Assembly (NCBI RefSeq): GCF_000372725.1
Contig: NW_005201360.1
Span: 344,688 to 408,687 of the forward strand
Origin: Emiliania huxleyi CCMP1516
Taxonomy: Eukaryota > Haptophyta > Isochrysidales > Noelaerhabdaceae
Direction of reading: 5' to 3'
Length of the DNA: 64,000 bases
Shown here: piece after piece, positions 32,483 to 42,938 of the stretch
Numbering within the stretch: the stretch's first letter is position 1
Layout: the number at the start of each line of letters is the position of its first letter
Made by a program: the position numbers and the translations under genes
The notes under the pieces: model-generated
What the model saw: only the letters and a program-made list of their open reading frames with translations
Told to the model about the DNA's origin: nothing
The model's database searches: none

Positions 32483-34753
32483 TCACTGTCGGATATCACC
32501 ACAACTATCTCTAGAATTCTGCTCGCCGGCTCGTGACAAGTACGTGATGGGAAATGCGTGGCCGTCGAGCTCAACGCCCGGCGCAGCCCCGTCAGGCCTG
32601 GGCTGGATTGAATGCGCCAATGTCTTCCCCTCGGCGTCCCTGAACACGGCGTCGGCTGGCACGAAGTGAATGCCGAGTCCGCGGCGCGGCCGAGCGCTCG
32701 CATTCCGATCCGACCCGTGCCACAAACGGCCATTGTGGATGCCACAACCGCCCATCCGCACGCCGACCGTCACGAGGCCGATATCGGCGGAGGGGTCAAG
32801 GCCCTCCCGCCTCGCCGCGCTGTGCAGGAGCGCGAACCGGTCCTTGTCGAAGAACTGCTGGGCCGACCCGACGCGGCCGTCCTCCCATCGGTGCGAGCCC
32901 GGCACGTACTGCAGCGGGCCGACGTCGTCGTCCATGTCGTCGAGCGCGAGCCAGACGGTGATCACGTCGGAGGGCACAAAGTCGAAGTAGGCCGAATCGC
33001 GGTGGAAAGTGAGCGGCGCCGCGCCGGGCGGCTTGGCCCACACCTGGTCGTTGGCCACCCGCGCCCCCGCCCACCCGCCGAGTCGAGAGACGGCTCGGCC
33101 GAGCGACGGCGAGCACACGACGTCCCGGAATGCAGCGTCCGCCTTGTGGACGTTGATCAGCTGGAGGGTGGTCTTCGAGGGCCCGCCGAGGGGCGGCGGC
33201 TGCTTGCCCGCCTTGCACCGTGTCTCCGCCTTGAAGCGGGGCACCTTGTCGGGCGGCCGCCCCAGATCAAACTCGCCGCGCAGCACGAGCTCGAGCCTCT
33301 GGTTGAGCAAGGCGCACACCTCCGCGCTCAGCAGCCGATCGAGGACGACGAAGCCGTCGCGCTCAAAAGCGGCGCGCTCACGCGCGTCAATCCTGGGCGT
33401 GCGCACAGGGTCGGCGGCCGCCGGCGAGACGGGAGCCGGGCCGCCGTCGACGCGTCCGGCCCAAGGGGGCATCGCCGCCACGGCCGCCGCATCGCCGATG
33501 GCAAGAAGGAGCACACGCTCCGGCTCCTCCGGCGCACAATGCCGAGCGTGGATCGTCCGGCACTCGAGCGGAGCCAGCGCGGCGAGCAGCGCCTGCGGGC
33601 AATCTTGGGGCTCACACGTGGGCGCAACGTGGGTGTGCCACGTTCGGCGACGGCGCGCCTGCAGCGCCGAGTCGGTCGCCTCCGTGACTACGGCCCCCGA
33701 CACTCGGTCCAAGTAGACGGCTCGCCGCTCTCGGTGCGACAGGAGGAAGACGCCGCCTGCACGCAGCGGGAAGGGACAGGGGAGCGGCGACTCATGGCGC
33801 CTTTCGACGCCGCGTGGAGACCGCGGGGGTGTCACCGTGGCCGAGGAGCCGGACGACCGTGGAGCCGAGCAGCCGCGCCGCAGCCTCGCTCGGGGCGAGG
33901 TCGGAGCCAAGGAGCAGCCGCTGCGCTCCAGGAGGGCCGAGCGCTGCGGCTTCGCCCGCCGCCGCCGCCTCGCCCCACGACAGCGCCGACACCTAGGGCA
34001 CCACCAGCGGCCCTTCGAGCGAGCAAGCGTCTTCTCTCTGGAAGTGTGTCTCGCCATGCCAGCCCGGTCTCGCGCCCCGTCTCCGCCCCGCCTCGCCCGC
34101 CCCGCTCCCGCCCCTTTCCCCCCCCGCCCTCTCCTCGCTCCCCAGGGCCCCGCCCACCTCGCAACTCGACGTCAAGCCGTTGCGCACCACGTTGGCGCGG
34201 AGGGCCTCGAGGACGGCCGAGTGGTAGTCGGTGAGCACGACCTGCTCACAGCTCGCCATTCACAGCTCTGCATTCACAGCTCGAGGACGGCCGGGTGGTA
34301 GTCGGTTGACCCGCGCCGCGCCGCACCGCGCCGCCACGAGCCCGCACACGCCCGCCCCCGCGCCGAGCTCGACGACCGTGCCGAAGGTGCGGGCGACCGC
34401 CGCCCCGCCCGCCGCCTCGAGGTAGTCGCACAGCAGATCCGTCGCCTCCTGCCAGACCTGGCCCACGCCCGTCGGGTCCTTGGCCGCGTCCTCGCTCGCC
34501 GGCGGAGGCGTCGCGCTCCTGTGCTCCTCGGCCAGCGGCGGCGGCACCGCGAGGAGCAAGTCCAGCCCGCGCTGCAACACCCTCCTCCCGCCTCGAGGGC
34601 CGGCACCCGCCTCTCGCGGCGGCGCAGCGGCAGGGCCGGGGGCCCCGGCATCCGGCTCGCCGCTCTCCAGCTCCGCCCGCACCTCGTCGCCCCACGCCTC
34701 GAGCGCCCGGCGCAGCTCGGTGTCGGACTGGCCCGCCGTGAGGTGCCTGGCGA
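32483..34753 (-). CDS. Fusion of a Methyltransf_16-like domain with a PhyH (phytanoyl-CoA dioxygenase) domain
   Basis: Reading from 34753: exon 1 (to 34311) holds QVWQEATDLLCDYLE and the SAM loop VVELGAGAGVCGLVAA. Exon 2 (34241-34158) is VVLTDYHSAVLEALRANVVRNGL. Exon 3 (33992-33836) leads to STVVRLLGHG. Exon 4 (33756-32483) opens GVFLLSHRERRAVYL, closing the methyltransferase, and continues into PhyH: RAAFERDGFVVLDRLL, FHRDSAYFDF (HxD iron ligands), ALDDMDDDVGPLQYVPGSHRW, and RLWHGSDRN with RRGLGIHF (distal His and the Arg expected to bind 2-oxoglutarate). Introns 34242-34310, 33993-34157 and 33757-33835 keep the frame; the last rebuilds HG-G-VFLLSH. The true start is not visible; the Nudix gene lies directly upstream on the same strand. 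Two catalytic domains in one chain suggest linked hydroxylation and methylation, which is inference. Confidence 0.75.
34206..34310 (-). repeat. Direct repeat in methyltransferase intron 1
   Basis: A 26-bp coding segment (CCGACTACCACTCGGCCGTC on the minus strand) occurs at 34206-34231 (exon) and 34280-34305 (intron) with one mismatch. Between them are three AGCTGTGAATG-like 11-13-bp units. Confidence 0.8.
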
Positions 34754-34958
34754 CCTGCTCGGGCGGGTTCGGCGCTCAGCTCGAGTGGCGCTGATCTGCA
34801 CTCATCCCCCAGCGTCCCTCCGCCGCACAGATACAGCAGCCCGCGCTCTTCGGCGGCGCGACGGCTCAGCCGGCGCAACAGGCGGCTGGCGAGGGGTGGC
34901 GTGTAGCGAGAGGGAGCATGAGAGGGGCCGTGGAGAGGAGTCGAGGCGGGTGCGGCGC

Positions 34959-35052
34959 CGCCGCACCTCGAGCAGCGCGCAGCACCATCACATCTCTCCG
35001 TATCTCCCCATATCTCCCCATATCTCGCCGCACCTCGAGCAGCGCGCAGCAC
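34959..35052 (-). repeat. Direct repeat bracketing the NUDT22 intron
   Basis: 34959-34985 and 35026-35052 are identical 27-bp copies, offset 67 bp, equal to the intron length. Three AGATATGGGG-type 10-bp units lie between. Confidence 0.9.
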
Positions 35053-35891
35053 GTGACGGGCGTCAGCTCGACGCCGCCCTCGCCGAGGCGGACGTCGGCT
35101 GGGAAGAAGGCGAGGCGGTCTGACTCCCACCCCTCCGCCGCCCCCTGCTCGTAGGCGGCCCGCACGGCCGCGGCGTCGAGCGTCGTCCGTGTGACGAAGA
35201 GAAGGTCCGGCTTGCCCACGCACCCGTGCTCGTCGGCCGCCGCCATGCAGCCGATGCAGCGAGGGGGGAGCAGCGCGGCGCGCGGCACGTTGGTCTCCTC
35301 GTGCGTCTCCTGCGTCACAGAGTCGAAGAGCTCCTCGACGGCCAGCCGCGCGGCCGCCTCTGCCGCTGCGGCGCAGTCCGGCTCCTCCTCGACACGGGCG
35401 CGCGACGGCTCGGGATGTCCGCTCGGACCGTTGAAGAGCCCTCCGTGCGTCGCCACCGCCGACGAGCGACGGAGCAGGGCGATCTGTCCGTCGGCCGTGA
35501 CGAGGACCGTCTCGCACCCGAGCGCGTTCGAGAGGAAGGCGCCTGCGTCGCCGTGCAGCCGCTCGCCGTCGGCGGCCAGACGCAGCCGCTGCTCGCGTGG
35601 TGCCTGGTTGGTGCCGAGGTACTCTTTGTAACCCGTCATGCCGAGGCGCAGCACGAGGCGCGCGCCGTCGCCCTCGTCGGCACACGCCAACGCTGCCAGC
35701 CTGAATTTGCTACCGTCAAAGAGCCTTCCGTTGGACTCGAGGGCCGCGCGCCAGGAGGCATCGATCGCGTCCTGCGGGTGTGGCAGGCGGCGGAAGCGCC
35801 GGTCCAGCTCGACTCGCACGCGCCCGAGCGGAGTGCCACCCACGTCGGGCGAGGACCAGAGGAGGACGTGGGAGCGTCGACGCCGGAGCAT
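34966..35891 (-). CDS. NUDT22: NUDT22-like Nudix hydrolase (UDP-sugar diphosphatase family)
   Basis: Start at ATG 35891 (MLRRRRSHVLLW). The first exon, to 35034 (286 codons), aligns with NUDT22 throughout: FDGSKFRLA, LRLGMTGYKEYLGTN, LVTADGQIALLRRSS, GHPEPSR, VEELFDSVTQETHEETNVP, and FFPADVRL near the end. The Nudix box is degenerate as in NUDT22 but keeps the Glu residues (QETHEET). Human NUDT22 cleaves UDP-glucose/galactose to UMP and sugar phosphate. A 67-nt intron (34967-35033, GAG|GTGCGG..CTCGAG) lies at the 3' end, bounded by a 27-bp direct repeat. After splicing the frame stays open to 34802, or it may be spliced into the methyltransferase-PhyH gene that follows on the same strand. Confidence 0.85.
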
Positions 35892-36693
35892 GCGCGGTGT
35901 GCACGGAGTCAGCCTCGCCACCCTCCCAGAGGGCCCGGAGTCTCGCGCGCTGGTCTCGCGCGATGCGTGGCTGGGTTTTTGCGGAAAAAAGAATCCGCGC
36001 GGACTTGGCGAGGTTCTCGAGGTGGATATCCTTTGGCCGCGTTGGGTAGCGAGGATTGGTGTGACGCGATCCACGCAGGCGTGTTTTCTGACGGCCGACC
36101 GTCAGTGCACGGAGTTGCCCCTTCTCCGACTGCCCCGGCTAGTTCACGAGTTTCGCGGGAGTGACCCCATGCGTCAAACCCGAGACCTAGCGCGGGTGGG
36201 TTGGAGGGGGCTCGCCCCGTTCCTCCCCATCGGGCCGCATAAGCGGCCACGCCTCGCAGATTCGTTTTCGCGCCTGGGTCAGGCGCGCGGGGCATCCCCC
36301 GGGTCGACCAGCGATCCAAAGACGGTAGTAGCGCGTGCTGACCGTTTGCCACGCAACAGCGCCGTGGAGACGAACGAACAGAAGCTTCAGCTTCAATACA
36401 GAAAAGAATTCAGCCTCCTCGAGTCAGTCAGCGGCGGCCCCCGAACTCCAGAGAGTCTACTAGCCAATGGGCAGGGGCTGCGTCGAAAACTGCATTGTCG
36501 GCGACTAGTTGTGTCCGCCCGCCGGCCGTCGCCTCGTCTCGCTCAACAGACCCAGCCCGGAACTATCACCACGTCCAGGATCCGTGGGGAGGGAAGGGAG
36601 GGAACAGAGGGGAGCACGATAGGTAGAAGCCTGTGCAGGCATATGAACGCATGGAATCAGCCGGATTATCGCCGGCACACATCGTTTGGAGGC
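35892..36693. other. Region upstream of NUDT22 and downstream of the CBM1 gene
   Basis: It should contain the NUDT22 promoter. A 39-bp sequence at 36009-36047 is identical (inverted) to 48634-48672. Otherwise no gene or repeat is recognised. Confidence 0.4.
36009..36047 (-). promoter_or_regulatory. 39-bp motif shared with 48634-48672
   Basis: On the minus strand it begins ACCCAACGCGGCCAAAGGAT and ends CTCGAGAACCTCG. It lies 118-156 bp upstream of the NUDT22 ATG. The second copy precedes the ORF at 48721 in the same relative orientation. A regulatory role is inference; it could be a repeat scrap. Confidence 0.35.
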
Positions 36694-38100
36694 CTAGTCA
36701 TCCTTCTTGCCGTCGTCCTTTCCCCCGTCCTATAAGTTTTGAATCTAGGTTTGAATGTTTCATGGGCAATGCTGCTTTTACGCTGTGTGGGGGGGGGGTC
36801 GGGGGGGCTCACCTTCTTGTCGTCTTTCTTGTCGTCCTTGTCCTTCTCGCCACCCTTGTCATCCTTGTCGCCGTCCTTCTTTTCGTCCTGAACCACGGGG
36901 GGCGGGCTCTGAGTGCCGCATCTGGAGGAAGAATGCTGGAGGCTCAGCTTGGCGCACCTTGCGGTGCTTAAAGTCGTCGATCTGCTTAGCGGTCCAGAAA
37001 GTACCTCCACAATCCGTACACTTCGCCTCAGTCTTGCTGCACCAGTCGCCCGGGTGCTCGCAGTCAGAGGGGCCAGTCTTGCTGTAGCAGCAGCTCCCAA
37101 CGTCACTACTCTTCATGGCAAGCAGCAGGGAAAGGGAGGGAGCGTCGCCCTTCTTGTCGCCCTTCTTGTCGTCCTTCTCGTCGTCCTTCTCGTCGTCCTT
37201 CTTGTCGCCCTTCTCGTCGTCCTTCTTGTCATCCTTGTCCGATCCGTGCTTGTCGTCGTCGGGCTTGTCGTCCTTACAGCAGAACACGGCACGCGTGAGT
37301 CTCGGGCTGCTGGAGCTGCTGGCCGCTGCGCGAGGGAGGGAGAGAGGTCGAGGGCCCAGCGCACGCCTTGTCCGAGTCGTGCTTGCTCTGCTTGTCGTCA
37401 GACTTTTCCTTGTCGCCAGGCTCGTCGTTGTGCGGGTAGTCGGGTATCCATTTGGCGATGCTCGAGGGGATGCACTGGCTGAGCGTGACGCTGCGGTACT
37501 TGCATGCGTAGTCGTTGGGGCACTTCGTGGGACCAGCGTACTTTGCGCCGCCGCACTGCCCCCACGGGCCAGGCGAGGCGGGCTTTGCATCGTCCTTCCC
37601 TCCCGCGGCGAGCGCCACCAAAATGTCATCGTCCACGTCGCCCGTGCGCCAGGCGGAGTACCAGAGGGGGATCCATCCGGGCACGCACTGGGAGAAACCG
37701 GGCTGACGCGCCGAGCACACATAGTCCTTGGGACACCTGGAGGGTGGCGGACAAGGCGGTGGTGGCAGCGGTGTGCGGGAGGCTGTCGCAGAGGCTGGGC
37801 CGCTGGGACGGGCATGTGGTGGCTGCGGGTTGGTGGTTGGGGCCGACGGCACTTTGTCGACCCGGTGTACGCTATGCCGCCGCATTGGTCCCACGCGCCA
37901 AGCTGCCCAGCGGAGTCGCGCAAGAGGAGCGTCGGGAGGCTTCCCGTTGTGAAGCCAACGAGGACAAAGCATCCAAAGAGCACCCCGAGACCCGCGCCGA
38001 CGAGGCGGAGCGGTGCCGATTGACGCTGCTGGGGGGCACCGAGGAGCCCGTACGGCGGCGAGGCCTCTTTCTCCGTGTATCCGAGCATTGCGCTTTTCAT
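36694..38100 (-). CDS. Membrane-anchored protein with two CBM1 cellulose-binding modules and K/D-rich linkers
   Basis: Five exons: 38100-37853, 37736-37367, 37272-36958, 36908-36813 and 36729-36694, giving 354 residues. A transmembrane segment (GAGLGVLFGCFVLVGF) near residues 34-50 predicts type II topology with an outside C terminus. Intron 1 (37737-37852) splits the first CBM1 and splicing completes it: WDQCGGIAYTGSTK / CPKDYVC...FSQC. The second CBM1 is WGQCGGAKYAGPTKCPNDYAC...LSQC. Both keep the Cys pattern and QCGG..Y.G of fungal family 1 modules, which bind crystalline cellulose. A long KDDKKDDEK linker leads to a third Cys cluster (SCCYSKTG, DWCSKTEAKCTDCGGTF), then more K/D repeats. 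Intron 37273-37366 fits only as GC-AG. No catalytic domain is present. Confidence 0.85.
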
Positions 38101-38305
38101 CCAGATCGGGTCGGTCCGGCCTGCTCTTCGGGGAGCGGAGCGTCCGTTGTCGTTACGTCATCAGTTTGGGGGGGGCGGGGGGGGAGGGGGGTGATGGGTC
38201 CGATCCGTGCCAGTGGCTGCTCTCGCCGAACGATTTGTGTGTATGTTGGCAAGACTTTGCTTTGGACTGTAGGGGTGAGAAAGGCCGAATGAATGCCGAG
38301 GCGCG

Positions 38306-38858
38306 TGTCGCAGGAGGTGGTGGAGAATGACCTCCAGACTGACCCGGAGAATCACCTCCACCAGCCCCACCTCAACACCCCTATTATCACACTCTCCCCC
38401 CCACAGTGACGAATAGTCTACCTATATCCCTATATTCCCACACCCAAGTAGTGGCACGTCACGCTTCCCCAACTCCCGTTGTGCAAGTTTGGCACGTCAT
38501 TGTCTCTGACTGCTTCTCGTGGGGCCGCCGCGCCGCGAGACAGTCGACCTCTTTAATGTTGTGACACCACAACTCGGCGCAGCTGGCGCCTTTCCCCCCA
38601 CCGGTGTGACACCACACCTTCGTACCTTGAATACCTTCTACAAACATGTCAGCCTCGGATTGAGGATGGCTTTACAGCTTCACCAGCGGTCAGCAGTGCC
38701 GCAGAGCCGCGCACGCGGCTCACCACTCATACCTGCTGGGCACCGATCTTCGGGTTCAGATGACTATCTCTCGAGCGAGAGACGAGGGACGCCTCACGAG
38801 CCTACGGAGGGCCTCGACCCGTCTTCCGCACGGTCAGACCACTCTCTTCCCTACCACA
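38306..38858 (+). repeat. 5' long terminal repeat
   Basis: TGTCGCAGG...CTACCACA, 553 bp. It contains ATG 38666, from which the internal ORF is read in frame. Confidence 0.9.
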
Positions 38859-41773
38859 CCACGTTGGGGCCTGGCTCCGGCGTAAGCGAGCCCAAGGGCG
38901 GCATCGATGTACTTGACAAGTCATCGCCGCCTGGCTCCGTTGGGGAGGGGGCTATGCCAGCTGGAATGCTTTCTGCCAAGCTGCCGGCGAGCTCCCCTCC
39001 GACGGAAGCCTTACCAGACCCGAAAGGGATTGACTTGACCGTGGCAGCGATCAGGCCAACCGCAGTGAACTCGCAGCGGGATGCGAGGAGCACGCAACAA
39101 CGATACCAATCAACAGAGCTTGGACGAACATTCAACGAGACGGACGCCAAAACCACCGAGTCAGCTAAGGCCAAGGCTGCGACGCTCGACACCGATGCGC
39201 TGCTGAAGCGCAATGCAGAGCTGATGGCCAAGCTCAAGGTCACCAAAACGCGCGCCGACACGACGAAGCTGGAGGTGACACTGGCTGCTGCCGTGGAGCG
39301 CTGGGTCGAAACTAGCGCCATCCGCGAGTCGCTGGCTTGCGACGAGCTGCTCCGGCGCAACACGGCGCTGATGCTCAAGATCGAGGGCCGCACCGCGACT
39401 GAGCACGCAACCGCTGACAGGTCAGACAGCTCTACGCACGCCTCCCCCTCGCCGGGGAATGGAGCCTGCAGGGCAGGGAGCAGTGCAGGGAGCAGTGCAG
39501 GGAGCGATTCGGATTTTTCGGCGCCGTCCGACCCGGCATCCGGCACGCCTCCCGACGCTTCGCTCGCCTCTCCGTTTACGGATGATGTCGCGGCCGGAGC
39601 CGCTGACGCTGCCGCTGCCACCTCGCTCTTCGCGCTCGACGGCATTGCTGCTGACGACTTGCAGGCTGCTGCTCGCACGAGCTCGCCGACTTCGGCACGC
39701 CCAGCCGTGCCGTCCGACCCGGCATCCGGCACGCCTCCCGACGCTTCGCTCGCCTCTCCGATTACGGATGATGTCGCGGCCGGAGCCGCTGACGCTGCCG
39801 CTGCCACCTCGCTCTTCGCGCTCGACGGCATCGCTGCCGACGACTTGCAGGCTGCTGCTCGCACGAGCTCGCCGACTTCGGCACGCCCAGCCGTGCCGTC
39901 CGACCCGGCATCCGGCACGCCTCCCGACGCTTCGCTCGCCTCTCCGTTTACGGATGATGTCGCGGCCGGAGCCGCTGACGCTGCCGCTGCCACCTCGCTC
40001 TCCGCGCTCGACGGCATTGCTGCTGACGACTTGCAGGCTGCTGCTCGCACGAGCTCGCCGACTTCGGCACGCCCAGCCGTGCCGTCCGACCCGCCACCCG
40101 GCACGCCTCCCGACGCTTCGCTCGCCTCTCCGATTACGGATGATGTCGCGGCCGGAGCCGCTGACGCTGCCGCTGCCACCTCGCTCTTCGCGCTCGACGG
40201 CATTGCTGCTGACGACTTGCAGGCTGCTGCTCGCACGAGCTCGCCGACTTCGGCACGCCCATCCGTGCCGTCCGACCCGCCACCCGGCACGCCTCCCGAC
40301 GCTTCGCTCGCCTCTCCGATTACGGATGATGTCGCGGCCGGAGCCGCTGACGCTGCCGCTGCCACCTCGCTCTTCGCGCTCGACGGCATTGCTGCTGACG
40401 ACTTGCAGGCTGCTGCTCGCACGAGCTCGCCGACTTCGGCACGCCCATCCGTGCCGTCCGACCCGCCACCCGGCACGCCTCCCGACGCTTCGCTCGCCTC
40501 TCCGATTACGGATGATGTCGCGGCCGGAGCCGCTGACGCTGCCGCTGCCACCTCGCTCTTCGCGCTCGACGGCATTGCTGCTGACGACTTGCAGGCTGCT
40601 GCTCGTACGAGCTCGCCGACTTCGGCACGCCCATCCGTGCCGTCCGACCCGCCACCCGGCACGCCTCCCGACGCTTCGCTCGCCTCTCCGATTACGGATG
40701 ATGTCGCGGCCGAGGCTACAGCCGCTACTAAGCCAGGCGCCGCCTCCGGCGCCGTTTCCCCATCGCCGTCGCCTTCGAGCCCGAGCCACTCACCCCCGCT
40801 GTTCGCTTCCTCGCTTCCGATCGATCCTGCCGCCTGGTCCACCTTCCGCAAGGTTCCTCTCTACTGGCTGACGCCTTGGATCAAAGTGTTCTCCGCACTC
40901 ACCGACAAGGCGGGCGGCGCCTCTAGCGTCGACTCTGCCGGCGAGCGGACGAACATCGCCTTAACTTTCGAGATCTTCGGCGCGGGCACGCCGCGACGTC
41001 TGGTCCGTGCCGCTGAGCAGCTCATGAGGGAGAGCTTCGACGAGTGGCCCACTGCGCTGTTGGGCTGCCGCGGTCTGAGACGGCTCGCCCGCCGCGGTCT
41101 GTGGCACCACGACTACTGCTACGCGCTTGTCGCGTTGAACGAGCAGAGGGAGCTCCTCGCCGCAAGCTGGTTCGTCTTTGATGGCACCTACCTTCATCCT
41201 CAATTCTCGACGCGTCGCGAGTCCCGGGGCCGGGACCTCGACCTCCGTAGGGCGATGCTGGCCGAACTCAAGTCGATGGCTGCCGCTGCCACTGCTGCCG
41301 CTGGCGGGCCAGACAACGCTACGCGCGCTTCCCCCTCGGCCCGTACGGCCGCCTCGCCGCCGTCGTCGTCTGCTCCGCCGCTCGCGCCGCCGTCCGCCTC
41401 GCCGCCGCACGGCGAGCCAGCCGTCTCACGCGACCTCTATGCGTCGCTTGATGACGCGGCTGCTGCCGTCGCCACTGCTACTCTCGACGGAGTGTGCGAC
41501 GTCGCTCTCGAAGCTACCTCGGCTCGTGCAGCCTCGTCGTTGTCGCCTACGCCTGCTCCGCCTGTCGAGTCGTCAGCCGGGCTGCCGTCCAGCCTACCTC
41601 CAGACGCTTCGCTCGCCTCTCCGATTACGGATGACGTCGCGGCCGAGGCTGCTACCTCTGGCAGGCCAGAGCATTTGACCTACCAAGCCGGCGCCGCCTT
41701 GGGCAAGGCGTTAAATTGCACCCGTCGTGGTGGGCTAGTCATCATCACGCCGTACCGGGACTCTTCACGATGA
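38666..41773 (+). CDS. LTR-element ORF with 62-residue tandem repeats, function unknown
   Basis: About 1,035 residues from ATG 38666 inside the LTR; the frame stays open back to 38519. Residues about 170-260 are helical (LLKRNAELMAKLKVTKTRAD, LLRRNTALMLKI: two similar LLxRNxxLMxK segments). Six full 186-bp repeats (starts at 39581, 39767, 39953, 40139, 40325, 40511) plus a partial encode Ala-rich DDVAAGAADAAAATSLFALD units. After them comes a compositionally normal domain of about 150 residues (WSTFRKVPLYWLTPWIKVF, RLVRAAEQLMRESFDEW, ASWFVFDGTYLHPQFSTR), possibly Gag-like or a captured host domain. No retroviral enzyme motif was found. Confidence 0.6.
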   Translation: MALQLHQRSAVPQSRARGSPLIPAGHRSSGSDDYLSSERRGTPHEPTEGLDPSSARSDHSLPYHTTLGPGSGVSEPKGGIDVLDKSSPPGSVGEGAMPAGMLSAKLPASSPPTEALPDPKGIDLTVAAIRPTAVNSQRDARSTQQRYQSTELGRTFNETDAKTTESAKAKAATLDTDALLKRNAELMAKLKVTKTRADTTKLEVTLAAAVERWVETSAIRESLACDELLRRNTALMLKIEGRTATEHATADRSDSSTHASPSPGNGACRAGSSAGSSAGSDSDFSAPSDPASGTPPDASLASPFTDDVAAGAADAAAATSLFALDGIAADDLQAAARTSSPTSARPAVPSDPASGTPPDASLASPITDDVAAGAADAAAATSLFALDGIAADDLQAAARTSSPTSARPAVPSDPASGTPPDASLASPFTDDVAAGAADAAAATSLSALDGIAADDLQAAARTSSPTSARPAVPSDPPPGTPPDASLASPITDDVAAGAADAAAATSLFALDGIAADDLQAAARTSSPTSARPSVPSDPPPGTPPDASLASPITDDVAAGAADAAAATSLFALDGIAADDLQAAARTSSPTSARPSVPSDPPPGTPPDASLASPITDDVAAGAADAAAATSLFALDGIAADDLQAAARTSSPTSARPSVPSDPPPGTPPDASLASPITDDVAAEATAATKPGAASGAVSPSPSPSSPSHSPPLFASSLPIDPAAWSTFRKVPLYWLTPWIKVFSALTDKAGGASSVDSAGERTNIALTFEIFGAGTPRRLVRAAEQLMRESFDEWPTALLGCRGLRRLARRGLWHHDYCYALVALNEQRELLAASWFVFDGTYLHPQFSTRRESRGRDLDLRRAMLAELKSMAAAATAAAGGPDNATRASPSARTAASPPSSSAPPLAPPSASPPHGEPAVSRDLYASLDDAAAAVATATLDGVCDVALEATSARAASSLSPTPAPPVESSAGLPSSLPPDASLASPITDDVAAEAATSGRPEHLTYQAGAALGKALNCTRRGGLVIITPYRDSSR

Positions 41774-41805
41774 TCGGTCGCCATCGTGTCGCACGCAGAC
41801 TGATC

Positions 41806-42330
41806 AACGTCTATTGGGGCACGACGCTAAATTGCATCCTACCTACTCCTTCAACGTCTATTGGGGCACGACGCTAAATTGCATCCTACCTACTCCTTCG
41901 ACCGTCTATTGGGGCACGACGCTAAATTGCATCCTACCTACTCCTTCGACCGTCTATTGGGGCACGACGCTAAATTGCATCCTACCTACTCCTTCGACCG
42001 TCTATTGGGGCACGACGCTAAATTGCATCCTACCTACTCCTTCGACCGTCTATTGGGGCACGACGCTAAATTGCATCCTACCTACTCCTTCGACCGTCTA
42101 TTGGGGCACGACGCTAAATTGCATCCTACCTACTCCTTCGAACGTCTATTGGGGCACGACGCTAAATTGCATCCTACCTACTCCTTCGACCGTCTATTGG
42201 GGCACGACGCTAAATTGCATCCTACCTACTCCTTCGACCGTCTATTGGGGCACGACGCTAAATTGCATCCTACCTACTCCTTCGACCGTCTATTGGGGCA
42301 CGACGCTAAATTGCATCCCACCTACCATCA
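41806..42330 (+). repeat. 48-bp tandem array, about 11 copies
   Basis: The unit CGTCTATTGGGGCACGACGC + TAAATTGCATCCTACCTACTCC is repeated with almost no variation; the first unit is 1 bp shorter. Confidence 0.9.
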
Positions 42331-42449
42331 GACGCTGAAGAGCCTTTGCGGAATGTAATTGCTGCATCGACCAAGTACATGTTCACGACGGATTTGTCAA
42401 CCCCGTGTAATAAGCTGACTTCACCTCGACGACTAAGTCGAGATCTTCT

Positions 42450-42590
42450 CAACGGTGCAACTGGCGCCACTCAACGGTGCAACTGGCGCCACTCAACGGT
42501 GCAACTGGCGCCACTCAACGGTGCAACTGGCGCCACTCAACGGTGCAACTGGCGCCACTCAACGGTGCGGTACGCGCCACTCAACGGTGC
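42450..42590 (+). repeat. 22-bp tandem array, about 6 copies
   Basis: CAACGGTGCAACTGGCGCCA + CT units; the last copies are degenerate. Confidence 0.85.
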
Positions 42591-42938
42591 AGGCACAGGG
42601 TTGACAGGGATGGTTCCCTCTCAGAGTGCCAAGCTACTATCAAGTTACCAGACAGCATCCAGGCACATGGTTGACAGGGGATTTCCCTGTCAGAGTGCCA
42701 AGCTGCCAGGCTCAACCTATCAAATTGCCAGGACAACCCTGACAGCCACGAGATGGATACACCAGCCCTCCGGGGTGTGAATAATACCGGTGGTTCAACT
42801 CAACGCCAGTTGGTATCATACAAACAAGTTCGGCTCAGACAGCTCCTGACACAGCCTCTGACGGCCCCCCTCCCCGACTCAGACAGCTCCTGACACAGCC
42901 TCTGACGGCCCCCCTCCCCGGGGGAATGGCTACCCAGC

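Noticed and set aside
38851-40851. 666-residue minus-strand ORF in the LTR element
   Set aside because: Antisense of the 186-bp repeats; the plus frame continues into a normal domain and is preferred.
41806-42338. Repeat proteins such as VYWGTTLNCILPTPST read from the 48-bp array
   Set aside because: The array is open in several frames because 48 is a multiple of three; no start or domain outside it.
41806-42590. CRISPR array
   Set aside because: Units are directly adjacent without unique spacers, and the genome is eukaryotic.
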